Source: Reticulitermes speratus (taxonomy: Eukaryota > Arthropoda > Insecta > Blattodea > Rhinotermitidae). Taken from it: a stretch of DNA of 64,000 nt. The translations under genes and the position numbers were made by a program. Shown here piece by piece: positions 62,858-64,000 of the stretch; position 1 is the stretch's first letter; every line of letters starts with the position of its first letter. The stretch lies in assembly GCA_021186555.1 (NCBI GenBank), contig JAJKFL010000005.1, positions 4,038,321 through 4,102,320 on the forward strand. Direction: 5' to 3'. Below the pieces are notes generated by a model. The model worked only from the letters and a program-made list of their open reading frames with translations. It searched no databases and had not been told where the DNA came from.

Positions 62858-63126
62858 TGCGGTGGCGTAGTTGGTTGAAGCACTGCGCTACAAGCCAGAA
62901 GGTCACGGGTTCGATTCCCGATGAAGTCATTGGAATTTTTCATTGACTTAATCGACTTAGCCTGTAACAGAAATGAGTACCAGGTATATCTTCTTGGGGA
63001 TAAAGACGGCCGGTGCATAGGGCTGATGACGTTAGCATCTTCATGTGCCGATTGTCTAGAAAGTCTGGGATCCTCAACCTCTTGGAGCCCTAAGGGCCTG
63101 TCCAGGACTGTAATGGGTTAGCTTTA
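62858..63126 (+). mobile_element. SINE-C, copy 6
   Basis: GCGGTGGCGTAGTTGGTTGA to CAGGACTGTAATGGGTTAGC. The CTATGGCCCTGG block is missing, as in copy 5, so there are at least two SINE-C subfamilies. Confidence 0.88.
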
Positions 63127-63385
63127 GCTGCGATTAAAAGCTTAGTGTAGTTTGTCCTAATGAAACATTTTTAAAAGATGCCGTTAAAGATATTTTTGCT
63201 TGGAGCAAATATATATGTTTGTATATATATATATAATATCCAGTACTAAGGGTAATAAACGTTCATTCCTGCATCTATTAACTAATCCAGCGTGTCATGT
63301 TTGTATATTAATAGTAGATATTTCCAAACGTGGTTAAGACACTACCGTGTTGGTCAACACAGCCTGTGAACAGGTTGCTCTATAC

Positions 63386-63808
63386 TAGTGGTCGCGGATC
63401 CCAAGGGATTCGCGACCAGTTCCCAGGGGATCATTGGATACATTTCTGTGATGGCTACTTTTAAGTTTACTTGTTATTTTAATTAACGGCATAATGTTTT
63501 GTTAACAATAATCGCGGAACTTTAAATTGGCTATGTTTTTTTTGCCTATGACCGTTAGAATATCTAATTAAGAAACTTCCTGTACCTACGAAGCAAGCGA
63601 CAGTCATTTTAATTAAGGTCAAATCATGCAATGCATTGTTACGTATGCTATTGGTATGTATTCGTTAAAATCAGTTCTGAGATATAACTTTTTTTAATTT
63701 TGGATACCTATCACCCGGACACTGTTCACGTGAGCAAGGATATGAGGATCCGTGGTTATTTTTCAATGCCAAAAGGGGTGCACGAGCAAAAACGTTTGGG
63801 AAACACTG
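63386..63808 (-). mobile_element. hAT-type element H, copy 2 (uninterrupted)
   Basis: Reverse-orientation relative of 15026-15713. Ends near TAGTGGTCGCGGATCC and CAGTGTTTCCCAAACG; exact 8-bp duplication CTCTATAC (63378-63385, 63809-63816). It shares ATCAGTTCTGAGATATA-type and TTAATTAACGGCATAATG-type segments in the right order with copy 1. Confidence 0.9.
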
Positions 63809-64000
63809 CTCTATACAGTACGTGATGCCGTCTTGTATTGTGCGTCCACAGTGAATACCCGAGCAGTTCGTGAAGTAATGTATGGGATTTACGAATGCAG
63901 TTCTGCCACTCTTTTAGCTTAAATTCTCTTCCAATGTGTGTGCTGTTCTCATTCTGGCGTGTGTAAAACCTTGCGATGCTTCGACATGTTTTGTATTTAA

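Noticed and set aside
3967..62940. Functional tRNA genes (A and B boxes with GGTTCGAATCC)
   Set aside because: Every instance is the head of a SINE with a body, A-rich or simple tail and often a target duplication; none folds into a free-standing tRNA with a proper 3' acceptor end.

Overview
The window looks like a giant intron or intergenic stretch from a large, repeat-rich insect genome. The SINE set and the non-LTR retrotransposon tails resemble those I associate with cockroach/termite-type (polyneopteran) genomes; that assignment is recognition from memory, not a search. There are no bacterial operons, no CRISPR array and no convincing intact protein gene. The one host coding segment I can support is a single exon at 44267-44397 (+). 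It has clean splice sites and encodes the first part of a KIND domain like that of PTPN13/FRMPD2-type scaffold proteins. Everything else is mobile elements, their relics, satellite-like tandem arrays and unassigned sequence.

The dominant and most unusual theme is hammerhead-ribozyme (HHR) motifs. Sixteen sites keep both core boxes (CTGANGA and GAAAC), eight on each strand. Fourteen of these also have an NUH cleavage triplet and at least 3 bp of stem I. About fifteen more sites are decayed. Stem III is tiny and self-complementary (ACAUGU, AC-N4-GU or ACGU). This is the architecture described for the minimal, probably dimeric HHRs in the terminal repeats of Penelope-like retroelements (PLEs). 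Many occur as inverted pairs inside long palindromes (1085-1742, 8898-9124, 17060-17270, 23425-24075, 24870-25195, 39115-39945), and one palindrome is flanked by a 12-bp target-site duplication. No PLE reverse transcriptase is present.

DNA transposons: six copies of a TA-flanked palindromic MITE (CAGGGCATACAC ends, 53-79 bp) occur, one of them a 402-bp copy that keeps the C-terminus of a Tc1/mariner-type transposase. There are several hAT-type elements with 8-bp duplications, Tigger/pogo-like elements with TA duplications, one PIF/Harbinger element with 43-bp inverted repeats and a TTA duplication, and a decayed mariner-like transposase (41515-41775).

Retroelements: five tRNA-derived SINE families (A-E here) plus one short SINE make up more than 30 copies, many with direct repeats. 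Non-LTR retrotransposon 3' ends are scattered on both strands; several retain a C-terminal reading frame with stops. Tandem arrays with units of 64, 45, 114/181, 7, 48, 35, 39, 49 and 46 bp cover about 8 kb. Most long open reading frames are artefacts of these arrays.

Layout: 0-10 kb holds HHR palindromes, the 64-bp and 45-bp arrays and SINEs. 10-20 kb is mostly arrays. 20-28 kb is the densest HHR region. 28-44 kb holds unclassified repeat F, the MITE parent copy, hAT and Tigger elements, SINEs and the 39-bp array. The KIND exon is at 44.3 kb. 45-64 kb holds more SINEs, the 46-bp array, LINE ends, the Harbinger element and several hATs.
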